This document shows positions 62,537-64,000 of a DNA stretch of 64,000 bases, one piece after another. Within the stretch, counting starts at the first letter, position 1, and every line of letters starts with the position of its first letter. The DNA lies in NCBI GenBank assembly GCA_044226195.1, contig JBGAHO010000009.1, positions 35,942 to 99,941 on the forward strand, given 5' to 3'. The notes under the pieces were generated by a model. It searched no databases, was not told the DNA's origin, and was given only the letters and a program-made list of their open reading frames with translations. Position numbers and translations under genes: made by a program. This DNA comes from RPQJ01 sp044226195 (lineage in GTDB: Bacteria > Pseudomonadota > Gammaproteobacteria > Steroidobacterales > Steroidobacteraceae).

Positions 62537-63180
62537 GGCGCCGCTCCCGCGGCACCCGGCAGATGATCGCGCTTCAGTTCCACGTAGGCCTTGTCGACCG
62601 CCGGATCCGTGGCAGCGGCCGCGATCGCGGCGTCGTATTCCTGGCGTGCACCCTTCGCATCGCCCTTGGCGGCAAGCGCGTCACCGCGAATGTCGTGGTA
62701 CAGGCCCACGAACGCGCCGGCGCTGGCCACGTCGAGCAACGCGAGCGCCTCGTCCGGCTTGCCCTGCTCGATGCGCACGCGCGCGAGGCGCGTGCGGGCG
62801 ACCTGCTGCAACTGCGGATCGCGCGATGCGTCCATGACCGTCTTCAGGTGCGTCGCCGCCTCGTCCAGCTTGTTTGCCTCGACGGCGGAGCGCGCGAGCG
62901 CGAGGTCGGCCTGGTCGGCATACGGCGAGCCCGGATGCTGGTCACGCAGTTGCTTCGCCTGCTGCGCGGCCGAGTCGAACTGGTTCGCGCCGAGCGCGTC
63001 GATCTCGGCCTGGTAGGCCGCGGAGTCCGCTTCCTTCGCGGCGCGCTGCGACTTCTGCCAGTACTGCCAGCCGCCGATGGCGCCGAAACCGATCGCGAGG
63101 CCGCCGACGACGGTCAGCCAGTTGTTGCGCACCCATGCGCGCAATGTTTCTTCTGCTTCGTTGTCGCTCAGGTCTTCCAC
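62533..63180 (-). CDS. yfgM: YfgM-like TPR membrane protein (Sec translocon ancillary)
   Basis: 215 residues. N-terminal acidic stretch then one membrane helix (about 22-40: NWLTVVGGLAIGFGAIGGWQYW). The periplasmic part has TPR-like repeats (AAQQAKQLRDQHPGSPYADQ, DEAATHLKTVMDASRDPQLQ, GDAKGARQEYDAAIAAAATD). It matches YfgM, which associates with PpiD and SecYEG and works in outer-membrane protein biogenesis. Between hisS and bamB as usual. Confidence 0.93.
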   Translation of the reverse strand: MEDLSDNEAEETLRAWVRNNWLTVVGGLAIGFGAIGGWQYWQKSQRAAKEADSAAYQAEIDALGANQFDSAAQQAKQLRDQHPGSPYADQADLALARSAVEANKLDEAATHLKTVMDASRDPQLQQVARTRLARVRIEQGKPDEALALLDVASAGAFVGLYHDIRGDALAAKGDAKGARQEYDAAIAAAATDPAVDKAYVELKRDHLPGAAGAAP

Positions 63181-63223
63181 TTTTCAGGCTCCGTGTGCGA
63201 TCCCGTCCGGGATCCGCGTTGTA

Positions 63224-64000
63224 TCAGGCCGCGCCGCGCTCGAGCGCCGCGGAGAGTTCCTGCGCCAGGTCGGACTGCGCCAGCGTGCGCTGCCCGCCGT
63301 CGTCGCGCAGCGACTTGAGCGCGACCGTGCCGCCGGCGACCTCATTGTCGCCGAGGATCACCGCGTAGCGCGCGCCGCTCTTGTCTGCGCGCTTCATCTG
63401 CGACTTGAAGCTGCCGCCGCCGCCATTGACCTCGACGCGCAGGCCCGGCACGGCGTCCCGCACGCGCTCGGCGAGCCCGAGCCCGGCCGCTTCGGCCGCC
63501 TCGCCCGCCAGCACGAAATACACGTCCGGCCGACCTTCGGCGCCGACGAGCCCCTGCAGGCGCATGATCTCGACCAGCCGCTCCTCGCCGAGCGCCCAGC
63601 CGATCGCCGGCACGGACTCGCCGCCGAGTTGCGCGACCAGGCCGTCGTACCGGCCCCCGGAGCAGACCGCGTCCTGCGAGCCGAGGTCGGTGGTGATCCA
63701 TTCGAACACCGTGCGCGTGTAGTAGTCGAGCCCGCGCACGAGGCGCGGATTGACGACGTACGCGACGCCCTGGGCATCGAGATGGGCCCGGAGCCTCTTG
63801 AAATGATCGGCCGACTCCGGGTCGAGGTGGTCGGTGATGAGCGGTGCCCCGCGGATCACCTCGGTGAGCGCCGGGTTCTTGCTGTCGAGGATGCGCAGCG
63901 GGTTGCCGCCGAGCCGGCGCCTGCTGTCTTCGTCCAGCACGTCGAGGTGGCGTTCGAAGTACGCCACCAGCTTCGCGCGGTACTCGCGCCGCGACTCGGG
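63224..64000 (-). CDS. hisS: Histidyl-tRNA synthetase HisS (5' part beyond window)
   Basis: The frame is open to the window edge (N-terminal residues PESRREYRAKLVAYFERH read from 64000), so the start lies outside. Class II synthetase features: LVRGLDYYTRTVFEW (motif with histidine-binding residues), VCSGGRYDGLVAQLGG, PAIGWALGEERLVEIM (motif 3), and the C-terminal anticodon-binding domain ending RTLAQSDLAQELSAAL, with MKRADKSGARYAVILGDNE. About 258 codons are present of about 420 expected. It is upstream of yfgM in the conserved hisS-yfgM-bamB-der cluster. Confidence 0.96.
   Translation of the reverse strand, partial: PESRREYRAKLVAYFERHLDVLDEDSRRRLGGNPLRILDSKNPALTEVIRGAPLITDHLDPESADHFKRLRAHLDAQGVAYVVNPRLVRGLDYYTRTVFEWITTDLGSQDAVCSGGRYDGLVAQLGGESVPAIGWALGEERLVEIMRLQGLVGAEGRPDVYFVLAGEAAEAAGLGLAERVRDAVPGLRVEVNGGGGSFKSQMKRADKSGARYAVILGDNEVAGGTVALKSLRDDGGQRTLAQSDLAQELSAALERGAA

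Overview
The window is high-GC DNA, densely coded on both strands. Its housekeeping gene order fits a gammaproteobacterium: glyA-nrdR-ribD-ribE-ribBA-ribH-nusB-thiL, a single-chain purL of about 1300 residues, guaB-guaA beside xseA, tadA next to mltF, hisS-yfgM-bamB-der, ettA and a DUF1820 gene. The exact order or family cannot be fixed by eye. A lineage near Xanthomonadales, Steroidobacterales or Nevskiales is a reasonable guess.

Layout. 1-1250: a Ser/Thr protein kinase with a cyclic-nucleotide-binding tail, cut by the window edge. 1340-8023 (minus): a long vitamin and one-carbon operon running from glyA to thiL. 8024-8493: an intergenic region with two interlaced inverted repeats. 8494-13164 (plus): ettA, hutH and two uncharacterised genes. 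13216-17557 (minus): purL and a DUF1820 gene. 17674-19011: an orphan type VI secretion-type FHA protein.

19025-29868: a catabolic island for methylated amines. Heterotetrameric sarcosine oxidase (soxB-D-A-G) and a TetR regulator run leftward. A trimethylamine-methyltransferase-family protein, a dimethylglycine-dehydrogenase-like flavoprotein and an MFS transporter run rightward. A palindromic operator candidate lies between them. The GcvT-type domains should pass one-carbon units to tetrahydrofolate, which GlyA and purine synthesis elsewhere in the window use.

29837-31960: a SAM methyltransferase and a diguanylate cyclase. 32046-40258 (plus): an apparent copper-handling operon. It encodes a DUF2946 protein, a dedicated TonB, MbnP, MbnH, CopC, CopD, a TonB-dependent receptor and a PepSY membrane protein, with start/stop overlaps at several junctions. 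It ends at an IS3-family transposase remnant and the 3' end of a tRNA-Ser gene, which suggests an acquired island. This is the most interesting system in the window.

40711-49231: mltF, tadA, then a signalling block: a NarX-like PAS kinase with its LuxR-type response regulator, a second PAS kinase without a partner, a tautomerase, and a winged-helix/TPR regulator. 49232-53344: sparse, with a PhoA-type alkaline phosphatase, a secreted protein of unknown function and small hypothetical genes. 53345-64000: housekeeping again, with guaBA, xseA, an M23 peptidase, metX, der, bamB, yfgM and the 3' part of hisS.
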